64,000 nt of DNA from Microbacterium sufflavum (GTDB taxonomy: Bacteria > Actinomycetota > Actinomycetes > Actinomycetales > Microbacteriaceae), in contig NZ_CP078076.1 of NCBI RefSeq assembly GCF_023101165.1, positions 1,116,001-1,180,000 on the forward strand. The letters run 5' to 3'. Under the pieces are notes generated by a model, which ran no database searches, was not told where the DNA came from, and saw only the letters and a program-made list of their open reading frames with translations. Within the stretch, counting starts at the first letter, position 1, and each line of letters starts with the position of its first letter. Made by a program: the position numbers and the translations under genes. Below are positions 36,845 through 46,077 of the stretch, in pieces.

Positions 36845-37062
36845 ACCGACCTCCGTCGCACACTGTAGCGGCACGGTCGTCGTGACGGCCCGTGCGGGAT
36901 CGGAAACGGGCGGTCGAGGGCCAGCGGAGGTGCCTTCCCGATCCCGCACGCTCCGGAGGCCGAGGGCCGGAGGGGTGTCGGAGGCCGCCCGATAGGATGG
37001 GGACGCCCGAAGAGGGCCAGCTCATCGGCCGGTGCAAACCCGGCGAAAGCAGGGGAGAACCC

Positions 37063-38349
37063 ATGCCAGGAATCGTGATCGTCGGCGTGCAGTGGGGCGA
37101 CGAAGGAAAGGGCAAGGCCACCGATCTTCTCGGTGAGCGCACCGACTGGGTGGTGAAGTTCAACGGCGGCAACAACGCCGGGCACACCGTGGTCGTCGGC
37201 GACGAGAAGTACGCGCTGCACCTGCTGCCCTCCGGCATCCTGTCGCCCGGGGTCACCCCGGTCATCGGCAACGGCGTGGTCATCGACCTGGAGGTGCTGT
37301 TCTCGGAGCTCGAGGCCCTGTCGGCCCGCGGCATCGACGTGTCGCGCCTCAAGGTCAGCGCGAACGCGCACATCATCACGCAGTATCACCGCACGCTCGA
37401 CAAGGTCACCGAGCGCTTCCTCGGCAAGCGCAACATCGGCACGACGGGCCGCGGCATCGGTCCCGCGTACGCCGACAAGATCAACCGCGTCGGCATCCGG
37501 GTGCAGGACCTGTTCGACGAGAACATCCTGCGCCAGAAGGTGGAGGGTGCCCTCGACCAGAAGAACCACCTGCTGGTGAAGGTCTTCAACCGCCGCGCCG
37601 TCACGTGCGACGAGATCGTCGACGACCTGCTGTCGTACGCCGAGCGGCTGCGCCCGATGGTCGCCGACACCGGCTACCTCATCGACCAGGCCCTGAACCG
37701 CGGCGAGGTCGTGGTGTTCGAGGGCGGCCAGGCCACCATGCTCGACATCGACCACGGCACCTACCCGTTCGTCACGTCGTCGTCGGCCACGGCCGGTGGG
37801 GCCTCGACGGGTTCCGGTGTCGGTCCCGGTGCGCTCGACCGCATCGTCGGCATCGTCAAGGCGTACACGACGCGCGTGGGCTCCGGCCCGTTCCCGACCG
37901 AGCTGTTCGACGAGCAGGGCGAGTGGCTGCGCAAGCAGGGCTTCGAGTTCGGCACCACGACCGGGCGGCCGCGCCGCGTCGGCTGGTACGACGCGCCGAT
38001 CACCCGCTACGCCACGCGCATCAACGGCATCACCGACCTCGTGCTGACCAAGCTCGACATCCTCACCGGGCTCGAGCAGATCCCGGTGTGCGTCGCCTAC
38101 GACGTCGACGGGGAGCGCTTCGACGAGGTTCCGGTGAACCAGACCGACTTCCACCACGCGAAGCCGATCCTGGAGCACTTCCCCGGCTGGAGCGAGGACA
38201 TCTCGACCGCGCGCACCTTCGAGGACCTGCCGCAGACGGCGCAGGACTACGTCCTGGCGCTGGAGCAGATGAGCAACACGCGCATCTCGGTGATCGGTGT
38301 GGGCCCCGAGCGCGACCAGGTGATCGTGCGCCACGACCTGCTCGACTGA
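37063..38349 (+). CDS. purA: Adenylosuccinate synthetase
   Basis: A 428-residue enzyme making adenylosuccinate from IMP, aspartate and GTP in AMP synthesis. [14 protein letters not shown] (Asp13, GTP loop) and [10 protein letters not shown] (His41) are the catalytic segments; [28 protein letters not shown] and [17 protein letters not shown] are also conserved. ATG 37063 follows AGGGGAGAA. The leader (36845-37062) has TAGGAT near 36993 as a possible -10 box, and no recognised riboswitch. Confidence 0.97.
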   Translation: MPGIVIVGVQWGDEGKGKATDLLGERTDWVVKFNGGNNAGHTVVVGDEKYALHLLPSGILSPGVTPVIGNGVVIDLEVLFSELEALSARGIDVSRLKVSANAHIITQYHRTLDKVTERFLGKRNIGTTGRGIGPAYADKINRVGIRVQDLFDENILRQKVEGALDQKNHLLVKVFNRRAVTCDEIVDDLLSYAERLRPMVADTGYLIDQALNRGEVVVFEGGQATMLDIDHGTYPFVTSSSATAGGASTGSGVGPGALDRIVGIVKAYTTRVGSGPFPTELFDEQGEWLRKQGFEFGTTTGRPRRVGWYDAPITRYATRINGITDLVLTKLDILTGLEQIPVCVAYDVDGERFDEVPVNQTDFHHAKPILEHFPGWSEDISTARTFEDLPQTAQDYVLALEQMSNTRISVIGVGPERDQVIVRHDLLD

Positions 38350-38365
38350 TCGAGGGGAGGCGACC

Positions 38366-39469
38366 GTGACGCGCTTCTGGCTCGGCGGCTACGGCCCCGC
38401 GATGGACGGCTCCGCCGAGGGCATCGGCGTGCTCGCGGGCGACGAGGGTCGTGAGGCGAGCACTCTCGCGTATCGCGGGGCGGTGACGGCGACCCCGTCG
38501 CCGTCGTGGCTCGCGCAGCACCCGGGTATCGACGTGGTGTACGCGGCGCTGGAGGGTGATGCGGCCGTGCAGGCCTTCGCGCGCACGGGTGACACGGCCC
38601 TCGCGCCCCTGGGCGATCCGGTGGCGACGGGCGACGGCGTGTGCCACGTCGCGGTGTCTCCGAACGGGCAGACCCTCATCGCGAGCTGCTACGGCGACGG
38701 ACGCGTGGTGCGGTTCGGCATCGCGGCGGACGGACGGCTCGTGCCGGCGAAGGAGGATGCGGCGGCGGCACTGCGCGCGGCGCTGTTCGGCGAGGGCGAC
38801 CCCGACGCCGCCCCCGCGACCCCCGCGGGCGACGGTGTGGCCGCGACCGACCCCTACGGCGGACCGGACCGCACCTCGCACGCGCACTCGGCCGCGTTCC
38901 TGCCCGACGGCCGCGTGGTCACGACCGATCTCGGCTTCGACCTGGTGCGGTTCTGGCGGTTGACCGGCAGCGGGCTGACGCTCGACCAGGAGGTCGTGCT
39001 GCCGCAGGGCACGGGACCGCGTCATATGGTCGTGCATCCGAGCGGGCACCTGCACGTGGTCACGGAGTACTCGTGCGAGGTGTTCACCTTGGCGGCGTCG
39101 GCCGACGGCACCTGGAGCGTGGTGTCGGCGACGACCGCGAGCCCGGTGGCGCAGGTCGGCAGTGACTTCCCCGCCGAGCTCGCCCGCACGCGCGACGGGC
39201 AGTTCCTGTACACGGCGCTGCGCGGCAGCAACACGATCGCGGCGCTGCGTGTGCGCGGCAGCGGAGAGGCGCTGGAGCCGGTGGCGCTCGCCGATTCCGG
39301 AGTCGACTGGCCGCGCCATCACCTCGTGTATCAGGGCAAGCTGCTCGTCGCCGGGCAGCGCTCCGACACGGTGACGCTGCTCGACCTCGACGAGCGCACG
39401 GGTGCTCCGCTCGGCGTGCGACATGCGGCGCAGGCCCCGGCGCCCACGAGCATCCTCCCGCTGCGCTGA
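38366..39469 (+). CDS. Lactonase-family beta-propeller protein (6-phosphogluconolactonase-like)
   Basis: A 367-residue seven-bladed propeller of the YbhE/Pgl family. CHVAVSPNGQTLIASCYGDG, RTSHAHSAAFLPDGRVVTTD and GTGPRHMVVHPSGHLHVVTE give the repeated blade pattern with the His residues of the active face. The family hydrolyses 6-phosphogluconolactone in E. coli, but many actinobacterial members act on unknown lactones. GTG 38366 is supported by GGGGAGG about 6 bp upstream; it is probably co-transcribed with purA, 16 bp apart. Confidence 0.85.
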   Translation: MTRFWLGGYGPAMDGSAEGIGVLAGDEGREASTLAYRGAVTATPSPSWLAQHPGIDVVYAALEGDAAVQAFARTGDTALAPLGDPVATGDGVCHVAVSPNGQTLIASCYGDGRVVRFGIAADGRLVPAKEDAAAALRAALFGEGDPDAAPATPAGDGVAATDPYGGPDRTSHAHSAAFLPDGRVVTTDLGFDLVRFWRLTGSGLTLDQEVVLPQGTGPRHMVVHPSGHLHVVTEYSCEVFTLAASADGTWSVVSATTASPVAQVGSDFPAELARTRDGQFLYTALRGSNTIAALRVRGSGEALEPVALADSGVDWPRHHLVYQGKLLVAGQRSDTVTLLDLDERTGAPLGVRHAAQAPAPTSILPLR

Positions 39470-39499
39470 GCCGATGCATCGCGGATGCGCGTCATCCGC

Positions 39500-39530
39500 T
39501 TGACCTCAAGGAAACTTGAGGTTCTACGGT
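39500..39530 (+). promoter_or_regulatory. SoxR-type box in a 19-bp-spacer promoter
   Basis: A perfect inverted repeat, ACCTCAAG (39503-39510) and CTTGAGGT (39515-39522) around GAAA, lies between a -35 TTGACC (39500-39505) and a -10 TACGGT (39525-39530). The spacer is 19 bp, the over-long form that MerR-family activators correct, and the arms equal the SoxR consensus CCTCAAG/CTTGAGG. The -10 ends 7 bp before the MFS ATG. Confidence 0.85.
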
Positions 39531-39537
39531 CGACCTC

Positions 39538-40950
39538 ATGACCACCGAGACCGGGCGCGCCGCGCCGTCCACGCCACCGACGCCACCCACCCCCCGCATC
39601 CTCGGCGGCGAGTACGTGTGGATCACGATCGGCGCGTGCGCCCTGGTGTTCCTCGGCGCGTTCGAGTCGCTGGCGGTGACGACGGTGATGCCCGCCGTGA
39701 GCGCCGACCTCGACGGCGAGCGGCTGTACGCGCTCGCCTTCGCCGGACCGCTCGCCACGAGCGTGATCGGCATGGTGGCGGCGGGCAACTGGGCGGATCG
39801 ACGCGGTCCGGTCGCCCCGCTGTACTCCTCGATCGCGCTGTTCGTGGTCGGCCTCCTGATCGCGGGACTCGCGCCGAGCATGGAGGTGCTGGTGGCCGGC
39901 CGGTTCGCGCAGGGCCTGGGCAGCGGCGGGCTCATGGTGGCGCTGTACGTGGTGGTCGCCCGGGTCTACCCGCAGGCGCTGCACCCCGCGATCTTCGCCG
40001 GGTTCGCCGCCGCGTGGGTGATCCCCTCGCTGATCGGTCCCACGATCGCGGGCGCGGTGACCGAGCTGTGGAGCTGGCACTGGGTCTTCCTCGGCGTCGT
40101 CGTGCTGGTGCTCGTCGCGCTGCTGATGATCGTGCCGGCGCTGCGGGGGCTGTCGAACGAGGGTGACGCGGCGACGCCGTGGGCGGTCGCCCGGCTCGGC
40201 TGGTCGGTGCTGGCGGCGGTCGCGGTGCTCGCCCTGAACCTGGTGGGCGACGTGCCCGGCGTCGGCCCGGCGCTGGCCGTCGTCGCGGTCGTCGTGGCGC
40301 TCATCGCCGTGCGACCGCTGGTCCCGCGCGGCACCTTGCGGGCCGTGCGCGGCCTGCCGTCGGTGATCCTGGTGCGCGGTCTCGCCGCTGCCGCGTTCTT
40401 CGGTGCGCAGATCTATCTGCCGTATCTGCTCACCGACCGCTACGCCCTGACGCCGACGGTCGCCGGGCTCGCGCTCACCGGCGGCGCCCTCGCGTGGTCG
40501 CTCGCCGCGACCGTGCAGGGGCGGATGGGCATGCGGCTGTCGAGCGTGACCGCGGTGCGCCTCGGGACGGCTCTCGTGCTCGGAGGGATCCTGCTGACGG
40601 TCGCGATCACCGCGTTCGGGGCGGACGCGGTGCTGATCGCGGCCGCCTGGGTGGTGGCGGGGGCGGGGATGGGCCTGATGAGTCCGCGGTCGAGCGCGCT
40701 CACCCTCGCCCTGTCGACCCCGGAGACGCAGGGGTTCAACAGCGGTGCGATGACGGTGGCCGACTCGTTCGGCAGCGCGCTGGCCCTCGCGGTGACGAGC
40801 ATGGTCTTCCTCGCGCTGGCCGCCGCCGATCCCTTCCTCGGTGTGTTCGCGCTGGCGGCGCTGCTCGCGCTGGCGGCCGCCGTGCTCGCGCCGAGGGTTC
40901 GCGCCGGGACGAGCGCGATGGGCGACGGGGCGAAGGGATCGGTCGCATGA
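39538..40950 (+). CDS. MFS efflux pump, probable SoxR target
   Basis: A 470-residue MFS protein of the EmrB/QacA type with about fourteen helices. FAGPLATSVIGMVAAGNWAD and DRRGPVAPLY form the loop 2-3 motif A, and VVARVYPQALHPAIF follows. The SoxR-type promoter directly before it predicts induction by redox-active compounds or secreted quinones/phenazines. Since the -10 box is only 7 bp from the ATG, the transcript is probably leaderless, common in actinobacteria. The soxR gene itself is not in the window. Confidence 0.9.
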   Translation: MTTETGRAAPSTPPTPPTPRILGGEYVWITIGACALVFLGAFESLAVTTVMPAVSADLDGERLYALAFAGPLATSVIGMVAAGNWADRRGPVAPLYSSIALFVVGLLIAGLAPSMEVLVAGRFAQGLGSGGLMVALYVVVARVYPQALHPAIFAGFAAAWVIPSLIGPTIAGAVTELWSWHWVFLGVVVLVLVALLMIVPALRGLSNEGDAATPWAVARLGWSVLAAVAVLALNLVGDVPGVGPALAVVAVVVALIAVRPLVPRGTLRAVRGLPSVILVRGLAAAAFFGAQIYLPYLLTDRYALTPTVAGLALTGGALAWSLAATVQGRMGMRLSSVTAVRLGTALVLGGILLTVAITAFGADAVLIAAAWVVAGAGMGLMSPRSSALTLALSTPETQGFNSGAMTVADSFGSALALAVTSMVFLALAAADPFLGVFALAALLALAAAVLAPRVRAGTSAMGDGAKGSVA

Positions 40951-41025
40951 ACCGCGATCCGAGGGGCGGCGAAGAGGCGCTCGTTCCCGACGCGGAGTGA
41001 TTTGCGCGGAGGGCATCGGCCTCCC

Positions 41026-41061
41026 TACTCTGTTGAACGGTGTTCAGGTGAACACCGTTCA
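41026..41061 (+). promoter_or_regulatory. Tandem BioQ-type operators upstream of bioY
   Basis: Two 13-bp palindromes lie 2 bp apart: TGAACGGTGTTCA (41034-41046) and TGAACACCGTTCA (41049-41061). Both follow the TGAAC-N3-GTTCA form resembling sites of BioQ, the TetR-type biotin repressor of corynebacteria and mycobacteria. TACTCT at 41026-41031 may be the -10 box (TTGCGC at 41002 as -35, 18-bp spacer), so binding would cover the transcription start. Confidence 0.75.
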
Positions 41062-41074
41062 GGAAGGACACCCG

Positions 41075-41650
41075 ATGACCCCCACCTCCCGCGACACCGG
41101 TGCGACGCTCGGCCGCATCGCCGTCTTCGCCGCCCTCATCATCGTGCTCGGCACGGTCGTCGTGCCGCTGCCCGGCGGGGTGCCGATCACCGCGCAGACC
41201 CTCGGCGTGATGCTCGCCGGACTCGTCCTCGGGCCGCGCGTCGCCCCGCTGTCGATCCTGGTCGTGCTCGCGCTCGCCGCGATCGGCCTGCCGGTGCTCG
41301 CGGGCGGACGCGGCGGCGTCGGCGTGTTCGTGGGGCCGACCGCGGGGTACATGCTCGGCTGGATCGCGGGCGTCGTCGTGATCGGGCTCCTCCTGCGCAC
41401 CGGTCGCCCGGCGTGGTGGCGGGTCGCGCTCTCCGCACTCATCGGCGGGGTGCTCGTGGTGTACGCGTTCGGCATCCCCGTGCAGGCCCTCGTCACGGGA
41501 GTGCCGCTCGACCTCACGGCGCTGTCGGCCCTCGCGTTCCTCCCCGGCGATCTGATCAAGGTCGCCGCGGCCACGCTGATCGTGGTGGCGCTGCGCCGGG
41601 CGTACCCGCGGGCGTTCGCGGACACGCGCGAGCGCGCCGCCGTCGCCTGA
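41075..41650 (+). CDS. bioY: Biotin transporter BioY (ECF S component)
   Basis: A 191-residue, six-helix protein. PLPGGVPITAQTLGVMLAGL and GGRGGVGVFVGPTAGYMLGW are the BioY signature around the biotin pocket. AGGAAGG precedes ATG 41075. No bioM/bioN (ATPase/T component) gene is adjacent, so it would share an energising module from elsewhere or work alone. Upstream operators predict repression when biotin is plentiful. Confidence 0.94.
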   Translation: MTPTSRDTGATLGRIAVFAALIIVLGTVVVPLPGGVPITAQTLGVMLAGLVLGPRVAPLSILVVLALAAIGLPVLAGGRGGVGVFVGPTAGYMLGWIAGVVVIGLLLRTGRPAWWRVALSALIGGVLVVYAFGIPVQALVTGVPLDLTALSALAFLPGDLIKVAAATLIVVALRRAYPRAFADTRERAAVA

Positions 41651-41659
41651 CGCCGTCCG

Positions 41660-41699
41660 CCGCTCCGGTCGCCGTCGCGCGCCGACGCGACCGGAGCGG
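41660..41699 (+). terminator. Terminator after bioY
   Basis: A 13-bp perfect stem (CCGCTCCGGTCGC / GCGACCGGAGCGG) with a 14-base loop starts 9 bp after the bioY stop; a CTCGTCT stretch follows rather than a T-run. Confidence 0.7.
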
Positions 41700-41802
41700 C
41701 TCGTCTCCGGGGAGTTTCGGCGCGGCGGGAACAACGCGCCCGTGACTCGACGTTCGTCATGAGCAAGACTTGCCTGACACGGGCGACGGAGAGGTGCGAC
41801 GC

Positions 41803-43236
41803 ATGACTGCCGACAAGACCGACGAGTACGACCTGATCGTGGTGGGTGCGGGACCGGTGGGCGAGAACGTCGCCGACAGGGCCGTGCAGGGCGGGCTCAC
41901 CGCCATCATCGTGGAGAGCGAACTGGTGGGCGGCGAGTGCTCCTACTGGGCGTGCATGCCGTCGAAGGCGCTGCTGCGCTCGGCGCAGGCGCTGCGGGCG
42001 GCGCAGCATGTGGCCGGGGCGTCGCAGGCGGTGACCGGCACGCTCGACGTGCGGGCCGTGTTCGAGCGCCGCGACAGCTTCACGAGCAACTGGTCGGACG
42101 ACGGGCAGGTGTCGTGGCTGCAGTCGGCCGGCATCGACCTGGCGCGCGGCCACGGGCGTCTCACGGGCGAGCGCGAGGTCACCGTGACCGACGCCGACGG
42201 CGCCACCCGGGTGCTGCGGGCCCGGCACGCGGTCGCGATCAGCACGGGCTCCGACGCCGTGATCCCGCCGATCGACGGGCTCCGCGAGGCCTCCCCGTGG
42301 ACCAGTCGCGAGGCCACCAGCGCCGAAGAGCTGCCGGAGAGCCTCGCGGTGATCGGCGGCGGTGTCGTCGCGGTCGAGATGGCCACGGCGTACGCCTCTC
42401 TCGGCTCGCGCGTGACCCTGCTCGCGCGCAGCGGGCTGCTGGGCGGCATGGAGCCGTTCGCGGGGCAGCGCGTGACGGCCGGCCTCGAGGAGCTCGGCGT
42501 CGATGTGCGCACGAACACCGGCACCACGGCGGTGCGCCGCGGCGACGACGGCGTGACCATCACGCTCGACAGCGGCGAGGAGGTCACGGCCGCCGAGGTG
42601 CTGGTCGCGACCGGCCGTTCGCCGCGCAGCGCCGATATCGGCCTGGAGGTCGTGGGGCTCGAACCCGGACGCTGGATCGAGACCGACGACACGCTGCGGG
42701 TGCCCGGGGTGGACTGGCTGTACGCGGTCGGCGACGTGAACGGGCGGGTGCTGCTGACCCACCAGGGCAAGTACCAGGCGCGGGCGGCGGGCGACGTGAT
42801 CGCAGCCAGGGCGAACGGCGGCGAGGTCGACGACGCCCCGTGGGGCCGGCACGCCGCGACGGCCGATCACGCCGCGGTCCCCCAGGTCACCTTCTCCATC
42901 CCGGAGGTCGGCTCCGTCGGACTCACCGAGGCCGCGGCGCGCGAGGCGGGCACGGCCGTGCAGGTCGTGGACTACGACCTCGGGTGGGTCGCCGGCGCGA
43001 GCCTGTACGAGGACGGGTTCGCCGGGCAGGCGCGACTCGTGATCGACACCGACCGCGACGTCGTGATCGGGGCGACCTTCGTCGGCCCGGAGGTGGCGGA
43101 GCTCGTGCAGGCCGCGACCGTCGCGATCGTGGGCGAGGTGCCCATCGCGCGCCTGTGGCACGCGGTGCCCTCGTACCCGACCATCAGCGAGATCTGGCTG
43201 CGACTCTTGGAGGGCTACGGGCGCGACTCGGCGTGA
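41803..43236 (+). CDS. NAD(P)/FAD-dependent disulfide-reductase-family flavoprotein
   Basis: A 477-residue member of the lipoamide dehydrogenase / mercuric reductase group. FAD site VVGAGPVGE near residue 15, redox disulfide GGECSYWACMPSKALL (Cys-x4-Cys), NAD(P) site VIGGGVVAVEM, second FAD segment AVGDVNG and C-terminal HAVPSYPTISEIW bearing the catalytic His/Glu pair. The middle of the redox motif (SYWA) differs from LNVG of true lipoamide dehydrogenases, so the substrate is uncertain. No pyruvate- or mercury-related neighbours are present. GGAGAGG is 8 bp before ATG 41803. Confidence 0.9.
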   Translation: MTADKTDEYDLIVVGAGPVGENVADRAVQGGLTAIIVESELVGGECSYWACMPSKALLRSAQALRAAQHVAGASQAVTGTLDVRAVFERRDSFTSNWSDDGQVSWLQSAGIDLARGHGRLTGEREVTVTDADGATRVLRARHAVAISTGSDAVIPPIDGLREASPWTSREATSAEELPESLAVIGGGVVAVEMATAYASLGSRVTLLARSGLLGGMEPFAGQRVTAGLEELGVDVRTNTGTTAVRRGDDGVTITLDSGEEVTAAEVLVATGRSPRSADIGLEVVGLEPGRWIETDDTLRVPGVDWLYAVGDVNGRVLLTHQGKYQARAAGDVIAARANGGEVDDAPWGRHAATADHAAVPQVTFSIPEVGSVGLTEAAAREAGTAVQVVDYDLGWVAGASLYEDGFAGQARLVIDTDRDVVIGATFVGPEVAELVQAATVAIVGEVPIARLWHAVPSYPTISEIWLRLLEGYGRDSA

Positions 43237-43371
43237 GCCGGGCAATCCGATCCCGCGACCGCACCGAACACGATCCGGATTGTTTCTCATATTGACGACC
43301 CCGCGCGCAAGGCATCACCCGATGTCGGACGCGTCTTATACGCTCGAACCCACATCCGAGGAGGCAGGACC

Positions 43372-43674
43372 ATGAAGGCTGTACTCGCAGGAACCGTGAT
43401 CGCCGAGGCCGCACAGGACGACCTCATCCGCATCGAGGGCAATTGGTACTTCCCGCCCGCATCCGTCTCGCCCGACGTGCTCGTCGAGAGCCCCACGCCG
43501 TACACGTGTCCGTGGAAGGGCGAGTGCCAGTACTACTCCATCGAGGCCGACGGAGAGCTGCACAAGGATCTCGCCTGGTCGTACCCGCACCCGTACCCGT
43601 CGGCGTTCGACCGCGTCGGAAAAGACTTCTCGGGCTACGTCGCCTTCGCCCCGGGCGTCGAGGTGTCGGCCTGA
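43372..43674 (+). CDS. DUF427 domain protein
   Basis: A 100-residue single-domain protein with the DUF427 pattern: GNWYFPPASVSPDVL, PYTCPWKGECQYYSIE (CPWKG core) and AWSYPHPYP. Molecular function unknown. GAGGAGG precedes the ATG. It starts a short gap of 40 bp before the osmoprotectant transporter, possibly in one transcript. Confidence 0.88.
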   Translation: MKAVLAGTVIAEAAQDDLIRIEGNWYFPPASVSPDVLVESPTPYTCPWKGECQYYSIEADGELHKDLAWSYPHPYPSAFDRVGKDFSGYVAFAPGVEVSA

Positions 43675-43714
43675 GCCGCGCCCTCGCCCGCACGACCGTC
43701 GGAGAGAACCCCTC

Positions 43715-44575
43715 ATGATCGAGTTCCGCAACGTCACCAAGCGCTTCCCCGACGGGACGCTCGCGGTGAACGACTTCAGCCTGGTGCTGCCGTCGCGCAA
43801 GACCACCGTGTTCGTCGGTTCGTCCGGCTGCGGCAAGACCACGCTGCTGCGCATGATCAACCGCATGGTCGAGCCCACGTCGGGCGAGGTCGAGATCGAC
43901 GGGGAGAGCGTGCTCGCCGGCGACCCGGTGGCCCTGCGCCGCCGCATCGGCTACGTCATGCAGAACTCCGGCCTCATGCCGCACTTCAGCGTGATCGACA
44001 ACGTCTCCACCGTGCTGCGCCTGAACGGCGTGGAGCGCAAGGAGGCGCACGAGCGGGCGCGCGAGCTGATGACCACGGTCGGCCTCGACCACGCTCTGGC
44101 CGACCGCTACCCGAGCCAGCTGTCGGGCGGGCAGCAGCAGCGCGTCGGCGTGGCCCGCGGTCTCGCCGCCGACCCGAACATCCTCCTGATGGACGAGCCC
44201 TTCGGCGCGGTCGATCCCATCGTGCGCGCCGACCTCCAGCAGGAGACGCTGCGGCTTCAGCACGAGCTCGACAAGACGGTCGTGTTCGTCACGCACGACA
44301 TCGACGAGGCGTTCCTGCTGGGCGACCAGGTGGTCATCCTCGACAAGGGCGCCAGGGTCGTGCAGGTGGGCAGCCCGAGCGAGATCATCGAGAATCCGGC
44401 CGACGAGTTCGTCTCCGCGTTCATCGGCGCCGACCGTGGCCGCCGGGCGCTGCACCTCAAGCAGACGCCGCGCGGCACGGTCGTGGTCGACTCCGAGGGC
44501 CGCACCCAGGGCGCGATCGTCGACGCCCCCGACGACGTGGTCGACGAGGCGGCCGCGGCGAAGGCGGCCCCGTGA
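43715..44575 (+). CDS. Osmoprotectant ABC transporter ATPase (OpuCA-like)
   Basis: A 286-residue nucleotide-binding protein. Walker A GSSGCGKTT (35-43), signature QLSGGQQQRVGVARG, Walker B ILLMDEPFGAVDP and H-loop VFVTHDIDEAFLLGDQV are intact. The FGAVDP and DIDEAF forms are those of glycine betaine/choline/carnitine importers. Unlike OpuCA of Bacillus, there is no full CBS pair; the last 50 residues are charged and Ala-rich. GTGA overlap with the first permease. Confidence 0.92.
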   Translation: MIEFRNVTKRFPDGTLAVNDFSLVLPSRKTTVFVGSSGCGKTTLLRMINRMVEPTSGEVEIDGESVLAGDPVALRRRIGYVMQNSGLMPHFSVIDNVSTVLRLNGVERKEAHERARELMTTVGLDHALADRYPSQLSGGQQQRVGVARGLAADPNILLMDEPFGAVDPIVRADLQQETLRLQHELDKTVVFVTHDIDEAFLLGDQVVILDKGARVVQVGSPSEIIENPADEFVSAFIGADRGRRALHLKQTPRGTVVVDSEGRTQGAIVDAPDDVVDEAAAAKAAP

Positions 44576-45264
44576 ACTGGGCGGTCGACAACCTCGGCCT
44601 GATCCTCGACCTCACCGTCGCGCATCTGCGGCAGAGCGTCGTGCCGATCGTGCTCGGTTTCGTGCTGTCGCTGCCGCTCGGGTGGGTGGCCTGGCGCTAC
44701 CGCCTGGTGCGCGGCCCGATCATCGCGCTCACGGGCCTGCTGTACACGATCCCCTCGCTCGCGCTGCTGATCCTCCTGCCCGCGGTGCTGGGCTACTCCG
44801 CGATCAGCGAGCCGAACCTGGTGATCGCCCTCACGATCTACGCGGTCGCCATCCTGGTGCGCGCGGTCGCCGACGGCCTCGACTCGGTGGACGACGACGT
44901 GCGGCAGGCCGCCACCGCGACCGGTTTCGCACCGTTCCGCCGTTTCTGGGCGGTCGAGTTCCCGCTCGCCGGCCCGGTGATCCTGGCGGGGCTGCGGGTC
45001 ACGGCCGTCAGCACGATCTCGCTCGCCACGGTCGGCATCCTGATCGGCGTGCGCAACCTCGGGTACCTGTTCACCGACGGTCTGCAGCGCCGCATCATCG
45101 AGGAGGTCTTCGCGGGCGTGGTCGCGGTCGTCGTGATCGCCCTGATCGTCGACCTGCTGCTCCTCCTGGCCGGTAGGGCGCTCATGCCCTGGACGAGGGC
45201 GGTCACCAAGACGGCGACGAAGGCGGCGGCCGGCCGCACGGCGGCGATCGGATCGGCCGCATGA
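44572..45264 (+). CDS. Osmoprotectant ABC transporter permease (OpuCB-like)
   Basis: A 230-residue permease with five or six helices. LYTIPSLALLILLPAVLGYS and VRAVADGLDSVDDDVRQAAT (EAA-like coupling loop) are the OpuCB/OpuCD family pattern. GTG 44572 overlaps the ATPase stop; the end overlaps the second permease by 4 bp. Confidence 0.92.
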   Translation: MNWAVDNLGLILDLTVAHLRQSVVPIVLGFVLSLPLGWVAWRYRLVRGPIIALTGLLYTIPSLALLILLPAVLGYSAISEPNLVIALTIYAVAILVRAVADGLDSVDDDVRQAATATGFAPFRRFWAVEFPLAGPVILAGLRVTAVSTISLATVGILIGVRNLGYLFTDGLQRRIIEEVFAGVVAVVVIALIVDLLLLLAGRALMPWTRAVTKTATKAAAGRTAAIGSAA

Positions 45265-45986
45265 ACCTGTTCGCGGAGGCCTTCGCGTGGCTGTTCTCGC
45301 CCGACCGCTGGCAGGGCGCGTACTCGCTGCCGGTGCTGTTCGGGCAGCACATCTACTACACGGTCGTCTCGGTGGTGATCGCCGCGGTCATCGCCGTGCC
45401 GCTCGGGTGGCTGATCGGGCACACGGGTCGCGGTCGGGAGATCGCCGTCGCGGTCTCCGGGGCGGCGCGCGCCATCCCGTCGTTCGGCCTCATGGTGCTC
45501 CTGGTGCTGCTGCTGGGCGTGCTGCGCACCCCGCTCGCGGCGATCATCACGTTCGTGCTGCTCGCGATCCCGTCGCTGCTGGCGGGCGCGTACACCGGAC
45601 TCGAGGCCATCGACCGCCGGGTACTCGACGCGGCGCGGTCCATGGGCATGACCGAGTGGCAGGTGTTCTGGAAGGTCGAGGTGCCGCTCGGGCTCTCGCT
45701 GCTCGTCGGCGGTCTGCGCTCGGCGCTCCTGCAGGTCATCGCCACGGTCACGATCGCCGCCTACGTGAACCTGGGCGGTCTCGGCTGGCCGATCATCCAG
45801 GGCATCCCCCTGCGCCGCTTCGATCAGGTGCTCGGCGGCGCGATCCTCGTCGCGGTGCTCGCCCTCATCGTCGACCTCCTGCTCGCCCTCGCGCAGCACG
45901 CCGCCGTCCCGCGCGGCGTGCGCACCCGTCCGCAGCGTCGCCGGGCCAAGGAGCCCGTCGCCGCGCCCGCTCCGGCGACCGCCTGA
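45261..45986 (+). CDS. Osmoprotectant ABC transporter permease (OpuCD-like)
   Basis: A 241-residue permease. ARAIPSFGLMVLLVLLLG and TGLEAIDRRVLDAARSMGMT (EAA loop) mirror the first permease, so the two form a heterodimeric channel. The charged C-terminal tail (RPQRRRAKEPVAAPA) is unstructured. An 18-bp tandem repeat lies between it and the binding-protein gene. Confidence 0.92.
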   Translation: MNLFAEAFAWLFSPDRWQGAYSLPVLFGQHIYYTVVSVVIAAVIAVPLGWLIGHTGRGREIAVAVSGAARAIPSFGLMVLLVLLLGVLRTPLAAIITFVLLAIPSLLAGAYTGLEAIDRRVLDAARSMGMTEWQVFWKVEVPLGLSLLVGGLRSALLQVIATVTIAAYVNLGGLGWPIIQGIPLRRFDQVLGGAILVAVLALIVDLLLALAQHAAVPRGVRTRPQRRRAKEPVAAPAPATA

Positions 45987-46004
45987 ACCACAGCGCCACC
46001 GAGG

Positions 46005-46052
46005 CCGCAGCATCCGTCCGAACCGCAGCATCCGTCCGAACCACAGCATCCG
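46005..46052 (+). repeat. 18-bp tandem repeat before the binding-protein gene
   Basis: CCGCAGCATCCGTCCGAA occurs at 46005-46022 and 46023-46040, followed by a partial, diverged copy (46041-46052). It fills the gap between the second permease stop and the binding-protein Shine-Dalgarno (AGAGAAGAGGAAG). It could set relative expression or RNA processing; nothing stronger can be said. Confidence 0.8.
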
Positions 46053-46077
46053 CAGGTCCCAGAGAAGAGGAAGTCCC

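Noticed and set aside
36990..37062. Possible riboswitch in the purA leader (GGTGCAAACCCGGCGAAAGC)
   Set aside because: It superficially recalls cobalamin or ZTP aptamer pieces, but the conserved cores and order of stems are missing.
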